Below are positions 1 to 10,002 of a stretch of DNA of 64,000 nt, one piece after another; within the stretch, counting starts at the first letter, position 1, and every line of letters starts with the position of its first letter. The stretch lies in NCBI GenBank assembly GCA_963678675.1, contig OY783201.1, forward strand, positions 16,175,769 through 16,239,768, written 5' to 3'. The notes beneath the pieces are model-generated. The model searched no databases. It was not told where the DNA came from and worked only from the letters and a program-made list of their open reading frames with translations. Made by a program: the position numbers and the translations under genes. The stretch comes from Xiphydria camelus (taxonomy: Eukaryota; Arthropoda; Insecta; Hymenoptera; Xiphydriidae).

Positions 1-287
1 GCCATGTTCAAGATTTATATATAAAAAATAAAAGGCATCATTTGGAAGGAAAATTATTGTAAATCAAAAGTTACTAAAAAATTCGACTAAAAAAAAGGTA
101 TTAAAAATTTTCATAAAAAAGAACTTGCCGCGGTGTTTTCCTTCAAAATAAAACATTCAGACAGATAGAAAATTATATTCGATATGATACCGTCAGTATA
201 TAGTGGAAAAAATATGAAAACTTACACAGCAAGTTCTTTTTTATGAAAATTTTTTTATAAATTTTTTTAGTCGAATTTTTTAATATA
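1..287. mobile_element. Truncated palindromic MITE (relative of the 46653-47376 element)
   Basis: The first 130 bases match the inner left arm of the complete copy at 46653-47376, and bases ~215-287 are its inverted partner. The right arm stops early and the left arm begins outside the window. No coding capacity is seen. The centre differs from the complete copy, so this is an old, separately decayed insertion. Confidence 0.75.
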
Positions 288-1427
288 CTGAATACCAATA
301 GGTATTATAAAATACAAAAGAGGTACCTAGTAGGAAATACAAAAAAGAATTAAATTCCTGATATTAAGCACAAACAATAGGTAGAGTGTCGTTACATTTA
401 TCCAATGTTCAAATTACCGAAATTCATGCCAAATGAGATGAAATGCCAGCATAACATGTCAATATAGTTGAAGAAAAACGCTTGAGTTCCTACAGTTATA
501 CTGCCGGGGCTCCATGAAACGTTTCAACGTGCCTCCACGGCCTGTGTTTCAATAAACTCCAATCTAGATGTTTTGGTTCTCCGCATTTCCCACCACGAAC
601 GCGAAGAAGTAGAAAGATGAAAATAGGGCTAAATGTTTAGCGATACATATAGGTTGAATTGCCATAAGAACCAATTGAATACAAAAATCACTCTTACTTG
701 GAGACGAAAATCCGTAGGGACAATGATTTTAGTTTTACGTCGAAAAAAGCACTACACTACGACACGTCCAGTCGCTCAACTGATTGTGAGTGGAAGTGAG
801 GGATTAGCTGGGATTGTTGGGGATCCCTCGCTACGCTTTTTGTCGAAATCCCGTTTATTTAACACTTTCACTGCTCACTTTTTTAGGAAGCCTTACCCAG
901 GAGCGGCCGTACTATATCCCCCATTTTACAATAAGTTGTAAAAAAAAAAATTCACAGTTCTCGCAATCCTTGCAACTATCGGGGACATTGAAAATGATTC
1001 GAAAAATATATAAATGATATTTTATTAACTATGTCTTACAATACAAAAAAGATATATAATCATATAATAGCATATTTTATATTTACCGCGATATTACAAA
1101 GTAATTTTTTTTGTTTTACGAATACAATGAACAGGAAATATATAAACTATTACAATACCTACAATATATACATTGGGGTGGCACGTCAGATTATGTTAGT
1201 TTATCATGTTTTAAGAATTGTCACCAAAGATCTACACGATAAAAAGTTTTTTAGGGGTCGCTCACGAATTTTGAAAACTCAAAAACAGTGAAAAATCGAT
1301 TTTTCTTTTTCATTAATACATTTTTTTATGTGTAAACATCTTTAGGCTCGCGACGGAGTGATTTCATGGAAGTGGTGGGGGAACTGTTAACGACATTAGT
1401 GTGTGTTCGTGTGAGCTCGGTGCAGGA
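288..1427. other. No recognisable gene
   Basis: Mixed AT-rich sequence. Short open frames are present but show no domain, splice-site pattern or similarity to anything else in the window. Nothing can be supported here. Confidence 0.5.
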
Positions 1428-2352
1428 TCTTGACATTTACCTTCGGCTGGGCTTGGTCGGTATTCATACCGGTACAAGTCGAGTCGGTAGTTACAGTCGC
1501 TGTCAATTCGAGAGATCGGAGTGTCTAACCTCGAAATCGTGATTTTCAGAATAACGGTGAGTACTTTCCATTCTTCACACAATCACAATTCCGAGGTCAG
1601 ACGCTTCTATCTCCAGGACGTAAAACTTTCTACTGTTTTCAGTATTTAACAACGCGTTCACTACAATTTCTAATATACCGTATGTATTATGCCAAATTAA
1701 ACAAGCAGATATACCGACATTGCCGAAACTTTACCGACGGTCAAGAATTTTATAGTTAGAGTTGGCTTGAGAAGAGTGCGCTGTGCGTGCTGCGTGAGAG
1801 CGAAAAGTGTCAAACGTCTGATTTCCCGATAGCTGTTAATTCAAGAGATCGAAGTGTTTCGTGTATTATTCAATACTTCGATTTTCCGAATTGACAGCTA
1901 TCGGGAAATCAGACGTTTGACACTTTTCGCTCTCACGCAGCACACACAGCGCACTCTTCGCAAGCCAACTCTAACTATAAAATTCTTGACCGTCGGTAAA
2001 GTTTCGGCAATGTCGGTATATCTGCTTGTTTAATTTGGTACGATACATACGGTAACTAGACAAGAATTTGTGACTTCCATAACCTAATATACCTACAATG
2101 GAATCACATGCCACTGGTAAGTGTAAATGTACGGAATACTTTTAACCTTTTGTATACATATTTCATTTGTACACGACAATCATTTAATTCCTACTTCGTG
2201 GTTTCAACTGTTTCAATTAATTAGTGATTATACCGCATGGCCCGTAAGAAACGCAACAAGCGACAGTTAGGTACCTCCGGCAATATTTGCCGACGGTGCT
2301 CGAGTCTTGTAAATGTCGGTACAGAAAAAAGCGCTCATACCTACGAGAGGGT
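1428..2352 (+). repeat. Tandem unit 1: promoter/5'-exon-like module, split by a MITE
   Basis: This unit starts at 'cttgacatttaccttcgg' and is repeated from 2353. It contains a splice-donor-like site (aacg|gtgagt near 1555), an acceptor-like site (ttttcag near 1642), and a short ATG-led exon (MESHAT) followed by gtaagt at 2098-2120. After ~100 bp of intron-like sequence comes a basic stretch (ARKKRNKR, from 2237). The arrangement suggests the 5' end of a spliced gene, host or TE. No downstream coding body is found, so the product is unknown. The 375-bp MITE at 1678-2052 interrupts the first intron/exon region. Confidence 0.55.
1678..2052. mobile_element. 375-bp foldback MITE, TA target
   Basis: Near-perfect inverted arms begin ccgtatgtat and end atacatacgg, flanked by TA on both sides. 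The homologous stretch in unit 2 (about 3820-3850) lacks the insert and serves as an empty site. A second copy of exactly the same length lies at 35945-36319. TA duplication and structure fit a Tc1/mariner-type non-autonomous element. The inner arms match the ends of the longer foldback at 7771-9290. Confidence 0.85.
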
Positions 2353-2391
2353 CTTGACATTTACCTTCGGCCGGGCTTTTGGCTTTATTTA

Positions 2392-3610
2392 CCCCGACAG
2401 CAAAGCGTGGATTTACACGCTAGCCGCATGCAGTGCTGCCACGTAGTGGCACCACTGTGGTCTCACCGTGGCGTGATCGCGTGGCGTACACAAACTAAAA
2501 GCACCGTGGCTACACAGTGAACACACTGAGTGGTTCACAGCGTAAAAACACAGTAGTTACACTCAGTGCAGTCAAGGTGCCTTTTCGACGTGCACACTTC
2601 GTAAATTTACCGACCATGAATGTCGGTAACTTCATTGTCTTCACAAAATTTTTAACACGTTTGCTGCCGCCGGCTCCGATCGGAGCCAGTCGACACTTCG
2701 CGCCTGTGCCGCCGGCTCCGATCGGAGACATATTGACGTGCACATTACATTATTCAGTCTGTTACCGGCACTGAGCGCGATGCAATCAATCTAAAAGTGG
2801 CAGCGAATGTGTTAAATTAGAAAATAACAAAATTGATATAATAATAGGTTTGTTCCCAGAAAGCAATTTATGACTAGTTACAAATTTTGATCTGCGGATG
2901 TGTGCGGTTGTAAATTTACAATTAATTGATTTCACACCCCGATAGAAGAATTTTTAAATTAGAAAATAACAAAATTGATATTATAATAATGTTTTAAACA
3001 GTGCAAATTGTACTGAATTATTTCATAAATAATGAATAATTAATTATCATAATCGCTACTGTTTTGAAAAAGAAAGTATCAAATTATTTTTAAAAATTTA
3101 ATGAGAGAGATATATATATAAACCGGCCTTTACACAATGCAACACTGAGATATCTCGGCAAAAATATTTAAAATTTAGTTTACGTTTGACATAGCTCGAA
3201 ATCGGCTTTCGGCTTTATCTCACTAGTTACAGTACTGTTGCTTTCAGGTATCGATATTATATGTATAACTTAGTCGACTTCCACCACAAAGAGTCGATGG
3301 CGCAATTGGTAGAATGCGAGAAGCGTTCCCAGTCTTCTAAAGATCGCAGGTTCGAGTCCTGGCCGGGTCGGGTTTGAGAAAAAAAACCGACACTCTCTCT
3401 CTCTCTCTCTCTAGTAGGCGTATAAGGCAGGCGGGAAATCCTACTTTATCGCCCCCTTTTTGCAAAATTCTACTTTTACCATCGTACTTACACTGCGTGA
3501 CTGCAGTGTGGCTTCACGGTGCACAGACAGATGGACACCCCAGTGCATGCACTCGAATGCACCGCGTGAAAGCAGGGTGCAGTCACTCTGGTGCCACTTT
3601 GCTATCGGGG
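2392..3610. mobile_element. CCCCGAYAGC-ended DNA transposon, copy A
   Basis: Ends CCCCGACAGCAAAG / CTTTGCTATCGGGG with TA on both sides. It is nearly identical to copy B at 27259-28550; the length difference lies mainly in (TA)n and (CT)n tracts. Short CACTGTG-like palindromes fill both ends. Around 2664-2728 two direct copies of a palindromic CCGGCTCCGATCGGAG segment occur. About 310 bp from the right end sits a tRNA-like Pol III module. No transposase is encoded. Superfamily unassigned. Confidence 0.8.
3291..3370 (+). ncRNA. tRNA-like Pol III module (copy A)
   Basis: A-box TGGCGCAATTGG at 3298-3309 and B-box GGTTCGAGTCC at 3349-3359 are spaced as in a tRNA, and a T-arm stem (gcagg/cctgg) can be drawn. 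The acceptor stem is poor and the anticodon arm is irregular, so a functional tRNA is unlikely. A SINE-like or regulatory role is inferred. A T-rich terminator is not evident immediately downstream; a poly-A tract and (CT)n follow. Confidence 0.6.
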
Positions 3611-4050
3611 TAGGTATACCGGTACAAGTCGAGTCGGTAATTAGAGTCGTTATCAATTCGAGAGATCAGAGCGTCTAACCTCGAAATCGTGAATTTCAGA
3701 ATAACGGTGAGTACTTTCCATTATTCACAACATCACCATTCCCATGATAGACGCTTCTATCTCCAGAACGTACATCTTTATACTGTTTTCAGTGTATAAC
3801 AACAGTTGCACTACGATTTCTAAAAAAACGAGATACCAATTCGTGACTTCCATAACCTACCTATACCTACAATGGAGTCAAATGCCGCTGGTAAGTGTAA
3901 ATATACGGAATACTTTTATCCTTCTGTATACATATTTCATTAGTACACGACAATCATTTATTTACTAATTTGTAGTTTTAACTGTTTCAGTTACTTACTG
4001 ATTAATATTTTACAGCCATTGCGAGGAAGAGGAAGGCAAACTACAATATA

Positions 4051-4924
4051 CAGGGTGAGCCAAATGTATGGAAACGGTGGAATAACTTTCGAGGGAGACA
4101 TTTTGAAGAAAAATGTTTCAAACAAAACATTTAGGATTTTTCCCTGGCCATCCAATGGTGACCTTGAATCTGACCATGAACTCGACTTTGAAGGTCATTC
4201 CAAGGTCAAGGTCGCTTTTTTAAATGGGAACCCCTATTTTTTATGGCGGATTTGGAAGGAGCGGAAAATTTTACGTCCGAATATGACCTATGACGACCTT
4301 GGATTCAAGGTAAAGGTCAACGATCAAATAGAAAAGTTTTAGTTTTAGGTGGTACGGGGTTTTTTTGGGTTGCTGATTACGATTCTGAAGATAGATTTTG
4401 AAAATACTTCAATACAAGATGACGGATCCAAGATAGTGGCAAAATTTTGGAATATCCACCGATTTATCCAAAATGTTGTGCTCATGTCACCTTGCCTTAA
4501 GTGGCCGGTTGCTAACATCATAAAAAATGTAGGTTGCCATTTAAAAAAGATACCTTGAACTTGGAATGAACTTCAAGGTCGAGGTCAAGGTCAGATTCAT
4601 GGTTACCATTAGATGGCCAGGGAAAAAACCTAAAACTTTCCTATTTGATCGTTGACCTTTACCTTGAATCCAAGGTCAAGGTCAAAGGTCATATTCGGAC
4701 GTAAAATTTTCCGCTCCATCCAAATCCGCCATAAAAAATAGGGGTTCCCATTTAAAAAAGCGACCTTGACTTTGGAATGACCTTCAAGGTCGAGTTCATG
4801 GTCAGATTCAAGGTCACCATTGGATGACCAGGGAAAAATCCTAAATGATTTGTTTGAAACATTTTTCTTCCAAATGTCTCCCTCGAAAGTTATTCCACCG
4901 TTTCCATACACTTGGCTCACCCTG
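4051..4924. mobile_element. Foldback MITE, ends CAGGGTGAGCC, TA target
   Basis: Arms 4051-4340 and 4630-4924 are inverted copies, flanked by TA. The arms carry repeated aaggtca motifs. The mirrored open frames on the two strands are by-products of the inverted arms, not genes. It interrupts the exon-like end of tandem unit 2. Confidence 0.85.
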
Positions 4925-4940
4925 TATGTCAAACTACAGA

Positions 4941-5161
4941 AACGAGTTAGTCATTCTAACTTGCAATAGATGTGTAAACATATGGCAGAACAATGTTGCG
5001 TGGAAGTCATGTGGGTGTAATCGGTTACAGACAATTATTAAAAAACTAAAAACGAGTTAGTCATTCTAACTTGCAATATATGTGTAAACATATGGTAGAA
5101 CAATATTGCGTGGAAGTCATGTGGGTGTATTCGGTTACAGACAATTATTAAAAAATTAAAA
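4941..5161 (+). repeat. Two tandem 110-bp units
   Basis: Units begin aacgagttag at 4941 and 5051 and differ at a few bases. Part of the unit (ttgcgtggaagtcatgtggg) recurs in both arms of the adjoining palindrome, so the tandem and the palindrome share an ancestor. Confidence 0.8.
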
Positions 5162-5162
5162 A

Positions 5163-5512
5163 ACAATGCTGCGTGGAAGTCATGTGGGTTTATTCGGTTA
5201 CAATTATTTTAAAAATTATCGTCTTTTTCTAATAACTTCATTTAACCGAATATACCCACATCACTTCTACGCAACATTGTTCTGCCTGATGTTAACACAC
5301 CAATTAGATATCTCTTCCTTCGAACCATGTGAAACAGTATGTGATTGCAAGGAAGAGATATCTAATTGATGTGTTAACATCTGGCAGAACAATGTTGCGT
5401 GGAAGTGATGTGGGTATATTCGGTTAAATGAAGTTATTAGAAAAAGACGATCATTTTTTTAATAATTGTCTGTAACCGAATAAACCCACACGACTTCCAC
5501 GCAGCATTGTTT
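5163..5512. mobile_element. Nested palindrome built from the 110-bp unit
   Basis: Outer arms (5163-5215 and 5460-5512) enclose a second inverted pair centred near 5335 (ggaagagatatctaatt). Probably a foldback element; no coding potential and no clear target duplication. Confidence 0.65.
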
Positions 5513-5539
5513 TTTCTTTCTACTTCGAATACAACATAC

Positions 5540-6209
5540 ATCTTGTGACGTAGCTTTGGTGGAGGGACCTCGGTGTCCTCCGCTACTCACGCTAAGACGC
5601 GGCGCTCCCACGCGCGGGACAGCGTACGAAACGATGGGCGCCAGGTGGGTCGCGAACCCACCGATCGGGGAAACGGACACGGTCCCCGAAACGAACGTTC
5701 GACAGGAGATCGGCGACGATTCGATCTCCGACGGGCTCGGCTACCCCAGCATATGGTGGAGGGGCGGTTCGGAAAACGCGGCTGGGACTCGGGAGGAACG
5801 AAATTAACGTACACGAAAGACGAACCCTTTATTCGTTAGCGGTTTATTCGCGATCGACAAGAATCGCCTGACGAGGACGAATCGACGGTTGGGGGGCCGA
5901 GGGCACCCCCCCGGTTCAAATGCGCCGCGATGGACGTGGCTACCCGAGCGCAGTCGGGTGCCCTATTCGAGGGCGGCGCGGAGGCGAATCGGAGCGCTAA
6001 TTACAAGGAGAGGAGAGCCTACCGGGCGATGCTGCGGATCCTCGGCCGGGGATTCCCTCCTTCCTCTCGGGGCGGCTGTTCCTCGGGAAGCGACGATTGC
6101 CGGCGGGCGGTGGCCTTCCGGTCCGGGTAACGGTTGGTCCTCAGCGGCGGCTCGATGCTCCTGCCGCGGTTCTTCCTCTCGTCAAAGCGGGTGGCGGTGC
6201 AGCGACTCA

Positions 6210-6306
<97 letters not shown>

Positions 6307-6695
6307 GTTCACCCTTGCTCGGTGCGCCTACTCTTCCCTATCTTTCTACTCACTCGACTCTCTTTTGAAAGCTTTCACTCGCGTGATAGCTCCGCAACGA
6401 CTGGGGCCCTTCCCGCCGGTTTTCCGGCCTCTCCGACTCACCTCGATCGCCTCCCCGCTTTCCGTCTCTCCCCGGATTCTCGGACGCCTTCGCCTCGAGG
6501 TCGTCGCTGTTGTCGATTGATCTTTTCGAAACCAGATCGATCGACAACCGTTGACAAACGGCCCGTGCGCCCGACGCGCGCACGGACGAGCGCGTCCTGC
6601 TCGTTTCGACGCTGCGAACGCACGCTTGCCCACGAAAGGGCCGATCGCGCCCTTTTTGTGACACGGAGCGATTCTCCATGTCACAATCTCTAACA
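5540..6695. other. GC-rich block of unknown origin
   Basis: An abrupt shift to high GC and CpG-rich sequence, against an AT-rich background. Open frames exist on both strands simply because stops are rare. I do not recognise rRNA, a TE protein or a host exon here. A CpG-rich promoter region or a GC-rich repeat are both possible. Confidence 0.4.
6211..6304 (+). repeat. (TC)n microsatellite
   Basis: About 94 bp of TC dinucleotides interrupted once by ccctccc. It creates spurious Ser-Leu or Arg-Glu repeat frames on both strands. Confidence 0.98.
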
Positions 6696-7150
6696 CTAAT
6701 CGAATCTAAAATTACTCTGTTTCGTAACTCTCATTTTCTATATAATCCTCAAACTCAATAACCTCATCGCTGTCGTAAATCATGTCATCATTTTCAGCTC
6801 CGAGTTAGCATCCTCCTCCTCCTCCTCCGGAATTCAAAGAAGCTTTAGTCGTTTTTCTGATTTCACACTAGCAAACTCGAGAAGTAGGTACCTTTATTGG
6901 TAATAAAAATCTCTCTGTTAAGTATATAAAATAGTTTTTCCTTACTCATACCCATTTCGAGTCCTTTTCCAGCCTATTTTTAGACCGTAAGTTGGCGTTT
7001 TTCCCGCATGACACCGACCGGGAGTCCGCAGGCTGCCAAAAGATTGTTTAGTCTGAAGTGGGTCCTTTTTCCAAACTGATAAATGCAACGTGAAATGAGC
7101 CATGTATAGTTCTGTTTATTTTGTTTTGAGAAATGGGCATTCGTGAGGAA
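6696..7150. other. No clear gene; acidic remnant on minus strand
   Basis: On the minus strand ~6705-6830 a run of Glu codons followed, after a frame change, by an acidic tail ending ENESYETE and a stop could be the decayed C-terminus of some protein. It is too short to assign. The rest is unremarkable. Confidence 0.25.
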
Positions 7151-7343
7151 AAATAGTATATGTCATTCGGTTGAAATCCTCGGATTTTTAAGACTGTGTT
7201 TAATTAGGTCGTAACAAGAGGCATAGTTCGGGAGATGAGGCCTTCGGCGAGCCTCATCCCCGAACTATGCCTCGTGTTACGACCTAATTAAACACAGTCA
7301 GAAAACCTCGGATTTCCGCGTTATGACATAAGATACTATTTCG
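7151..7343. mobile_element. Short hairpin MITE-like palindrome
   Basis: Arms 7178-7241 and 7247-7313 pair almost perfectly around a five-base loop, with weaker outer pairing to 7151/7343. No target duplication could be fixed. Confidence 0.6.
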
Positions 7344-7459
7344 ATATCCGCTGCCTCGTTCATTGATATACCCAACATCCGACCAAATAGATCACCTCGT
7401 GTACTTTACTATTAATTGTTACTTTTTGTGCGTTATTACAAAAAGCCGCCTAAATCATC

Positions 7460-7770
7460 ACGCTGCCTCCGCTAAAGCCGCGTTTGGAGAAAAAGTGCGG
7501 TTCCTTCCTCAAATCTCTCCAGTAAGACGCCAAACCATCTGGCCCACACATTGAGGTTAAGTTTCTACTCGTCGGAGAAGATCACCTGAAACATTACGTT
7601 GTATAATAACTCTTTTCTAATACGATCAATTTTTTACCTTGTCCCACTGATGTGTCCAACTGACATGTTCTTTGGCGAATGCGACCCGGGCCAGCTTGTG
7701 CGCCGTTGAAAGACACGGAGTGATCGAGAAACATCGGCGAACGATGTGCGGGGACGCTTTCAACACTTTT
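7460..7770 (-). pseudogene. Tc1/mariner transposase fragment
   Basis: On the minus strand, about 45 codons (7770-7638) give a stretch ending HKLARVAFAKEHVSWTHQW, then a 52-bp intron-like gap (gtaaaa to tttcag, 7637-7586), then VIFSDE followed by an in-frame TAG and KLNL. The FAKEHVSW...WDKVIFSDE pattern is the region around the second catalytic Asp of Tc1/mariner DDE transposases. The N-terminal DNA-binding part and the final catalytic residue are absent. The upstream edge is cut by the foldback element at ~7771. A decayed fragment. Confidence 0.6.
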
Positions 7771-9290
7771 CAAAGTGTCAAACGTCTGATCTCCCGGTAG
7801 CTGTCAATTCGGAAGATCGAAGTATCTAACCTCGAAATCGGTAATTTGTAAATGTTGATAAATAATATGTAGAAGTAATAAGAAATAATCATTCGGGTTT
7901 CTTCGATGAGATTCCCTAAGTGTTTAAAAATCGGTGTCCGATTTTTGCCAATAACTGTTGCTTCAACTTCCAGTGATATTAAGTATAACTGCAGAACGAG
8001 TAGGTTACAAGATTTTCATGAAGGCTCACGATTTTTTGACATGTCATCTCGTACAGGTGCAACCGAAGAGGATCTAGCTCGTGTCCTGTCCGTAAAAAGA
8101 TGACTCGATGGACATTGGAGAATGTCAGACTTGTCACCGAGCGCCTATTACCCACGGTATATTAATTGCAATACGCGCTTCTCGTTTCAACTACACCCGC
8201 GTGCACGGATTCTAATCATGGTTACTTTCTAAAATGTTATTTTTAAACATACTAGCCAATGAACAATTAATTCTCATGCCCTCATTAGCTACGGTGGCGT
8301 CTACTCTCGTTAATGAAAGCATGAGAATTAATTGTTTATTGGCTAGTATGTTTAAAAATGACATTTTATAAAGTCACGATGATTAGAATCCGTGCATGCG
8401 GGGGTGTAGGTATTCCAGCGTTAAAGAACTTTTACTTCTTTCAAGGTAATAACCTTTTATGAACTGTTCGTGGTAGGAGGCAGCGATCGATAATAACGAC
8501 TCGTCGTAGACAAGTTTGTCTATTAAAATTAAAAGGCAATTCGGTGTGCCAAATTACTACTGCGATAATGTGCCCGAGCTCGCGGTCTATTCTGCGATTA
8601 ACGTTAACGTAATCATGATTATGCTCGGGTGATGGGTGTTCCAAAAGAGGTGAAGTTAATACTAAACATCGGACGCTGTAAGCTGACGTGCTAGTGTATG
8701 CTTTGCAACTGGAACATCATCGCAGGAATAATTTGTCTACGATTAGTCACAATCATTGATCGATGCCCCCTACGATCAACAATTCGTATAAGGTAAATAC
8801 TTTGAAAGAAGTGAAAGTTATTCAAAGCAGGAATAGTTGAAACGAAAAGCGCATATTGCAATGAAAGTACCACGGGTGAAAGGTGATTACCACGGGTGAT
8901 AAGTTCGACAACGTCTGATGTCCATCGACTCATTTTCTTCAGGATAGGACAGGAGTTACATCCTCTCTGTTTGCACCTTATGATAGGGGACACGCAAGAA
9001 AACCGTCAAAGACTTCATGAAAATCTTGTAACCTACTCGTTCTGCAGTAATACTTAATATCACTGGAAGTTGAAGTTTTAAACACTTGGGGAGTCTCATC
9101 GAAGAAACCCGAATGATTATTTCTTATCACTTCTACACATTATTCATCATCAATTACAAATTACCGATTTCGAAGTAGATGCTTCGATCTCCCGAATTGA
9201 CAGCTACCGGGAGATCAGACGTTTGACACTTTTCGCTCGACTCGTAAGACCGCAGCGTGCTCTCCCGAAACCAATTCTAACTATTTAATG
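7771..9290. mobile_element. Long foldback element related to the 375-bp MITE
   Basis: Arms 7777-8120 and 8920-9243 are inverted copies. Their ends (agtgtcaaacgtctgatctcc) match the inner arms of the 375-bp MITE at 1678. Internal sequence recurs at 50260-50990, where mirrored frames (ending e.g. FQLQSIH) are conserved between copies but also mirror each other across strands, so they are not claimed as genes. A separate MITE is nested at 8194-8406. Confidence 0.65.
8194..8406. mobile_element. 213-bp foldback MITE, ends CACCCG...GGGTG, TA target
   Basis: Inverted arms, TA on both sides, nested in the 7771-9290 foldback. The homologous stretch near 50827 (minus strand) reads ttcaactaatccagcg without the insert, giving an empty site. 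Relatives: 39493-39705, 52225-52434, 53153-54655. Confidence 0.85.
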
Positions 9291-9400
9291 ACTAGAGCAC
9301 CGACCCAACCACTTCCGGCCAAATATCAGGGAAATTAAAAAAATGGGGCTTCTCCGCGGACATACGGTATTATACTTAATTGTAATGTGCGTGTTGTACA

Positions 9401-10002
9401 CAGGGTCTCCACGTATATTGTTGATATAGGACGATATGGCACGTAGCGTTTTGTAGACAGTAGGCTATACGCTATTGGTCGGAGATGCAAGGACGACGAA
9501 CGATTGGCTCTGTCTATCGCCGGCAGACGTCAATAGTCAGGAGAGAAGTTCCTTAGGGCGTAGAAACCTAGCAGACGAGAAAGTATGGCGAGTGACGGGT
9601 ACGCGTAAAGACGCGTTATCACCCTTCCTTCAATACTTCGATTTAACTGAATTTTTACTTTTTATTAACAAGCGCGTCCGAGGATCGAAATAAACGCGAG
9701 GGAATCGTTCCGCGAATGGAAATATTTTATTAACTTTGAAAACTACGTTTTATTTCCAACAAATACAATTACTCCGACAAATTCCACTTTGTAAAAACGC
9801 GTACCCGTCACCCACCATACTTTCTCGTCTGCTAGGTATTTACGCTCTAGGGAACTTCTCTCGCGACGATTGACGTCTGCCGGCGATAGATAGAGTCAAT
9901 TGTTCGTCGTCCTTGCGTCTCCGACCAATAGTGTACAGCCTACTGTCTACAAAACTCTATGTGCCATATCGTCCTATGTCAACAACATACGTGGAGACCC
10001 TG
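9401..10002. mobile_element. Foldback element, ends CAGGGTCTCCACGTAT
   Basis: Inverted arms 9401-9620 and ~9790-10002. The interior (about 9650-9750, gcgcgtccgaggatcgaaa) recurs at ~59760-59845. TA follows the right end but the left flank is not clean, so the target duplication is uncertain. Confidence 0.7.

Larger units (their letters stand above)
2353..4050 (+). repeat. Tandem unit 2 of the 5'-exon module, split by TEs
   Basis: Repeats the unit that begins at 1428. Bases 2353-2391 continue at 3611 once the transposon 2392-3610 is removed. The same donor (aacggtgagt, ~3703), acceptor (~3792) and ATG exon (MESNAA|gtaagt, 3872-3895) recur. The following exon-like stretch after ttttacag (~4016) encodes a basic peptide start (AIARKRK) and is cut by the MITE at 4051. 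Both copies keep the exon ATG and donor despite other divergence. Confidence 0.55.

Noticed and set aside
3291..3370. Genuine tRNA gene
   Set aside because: A- and B-boxes are good, but the acceptor stem and anticodon arm do not fold properly and copies occur only inside one transposon family.
4019..4932. Two similar ~100-codon frames on opposite strands
   Set aside because: They are mirror images produced by the inverted arms of the MITE at 4051-4924; no domain.
5889..6693. Long frames with Ser-Leu or Arg-Glu repeats
   Set aside because: They come from the (TC)n tract and high GC content, and are open on both strands.
5540..6695. rDNA fragment
   Set aside because: High GC prompted the idea, but no conserved 18S/5.8S/28S core word was found.
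6705..6796. Acidic C-terminal tail as a gene
   Set aside because: Under 35 codons with a frame change and no linked exons.
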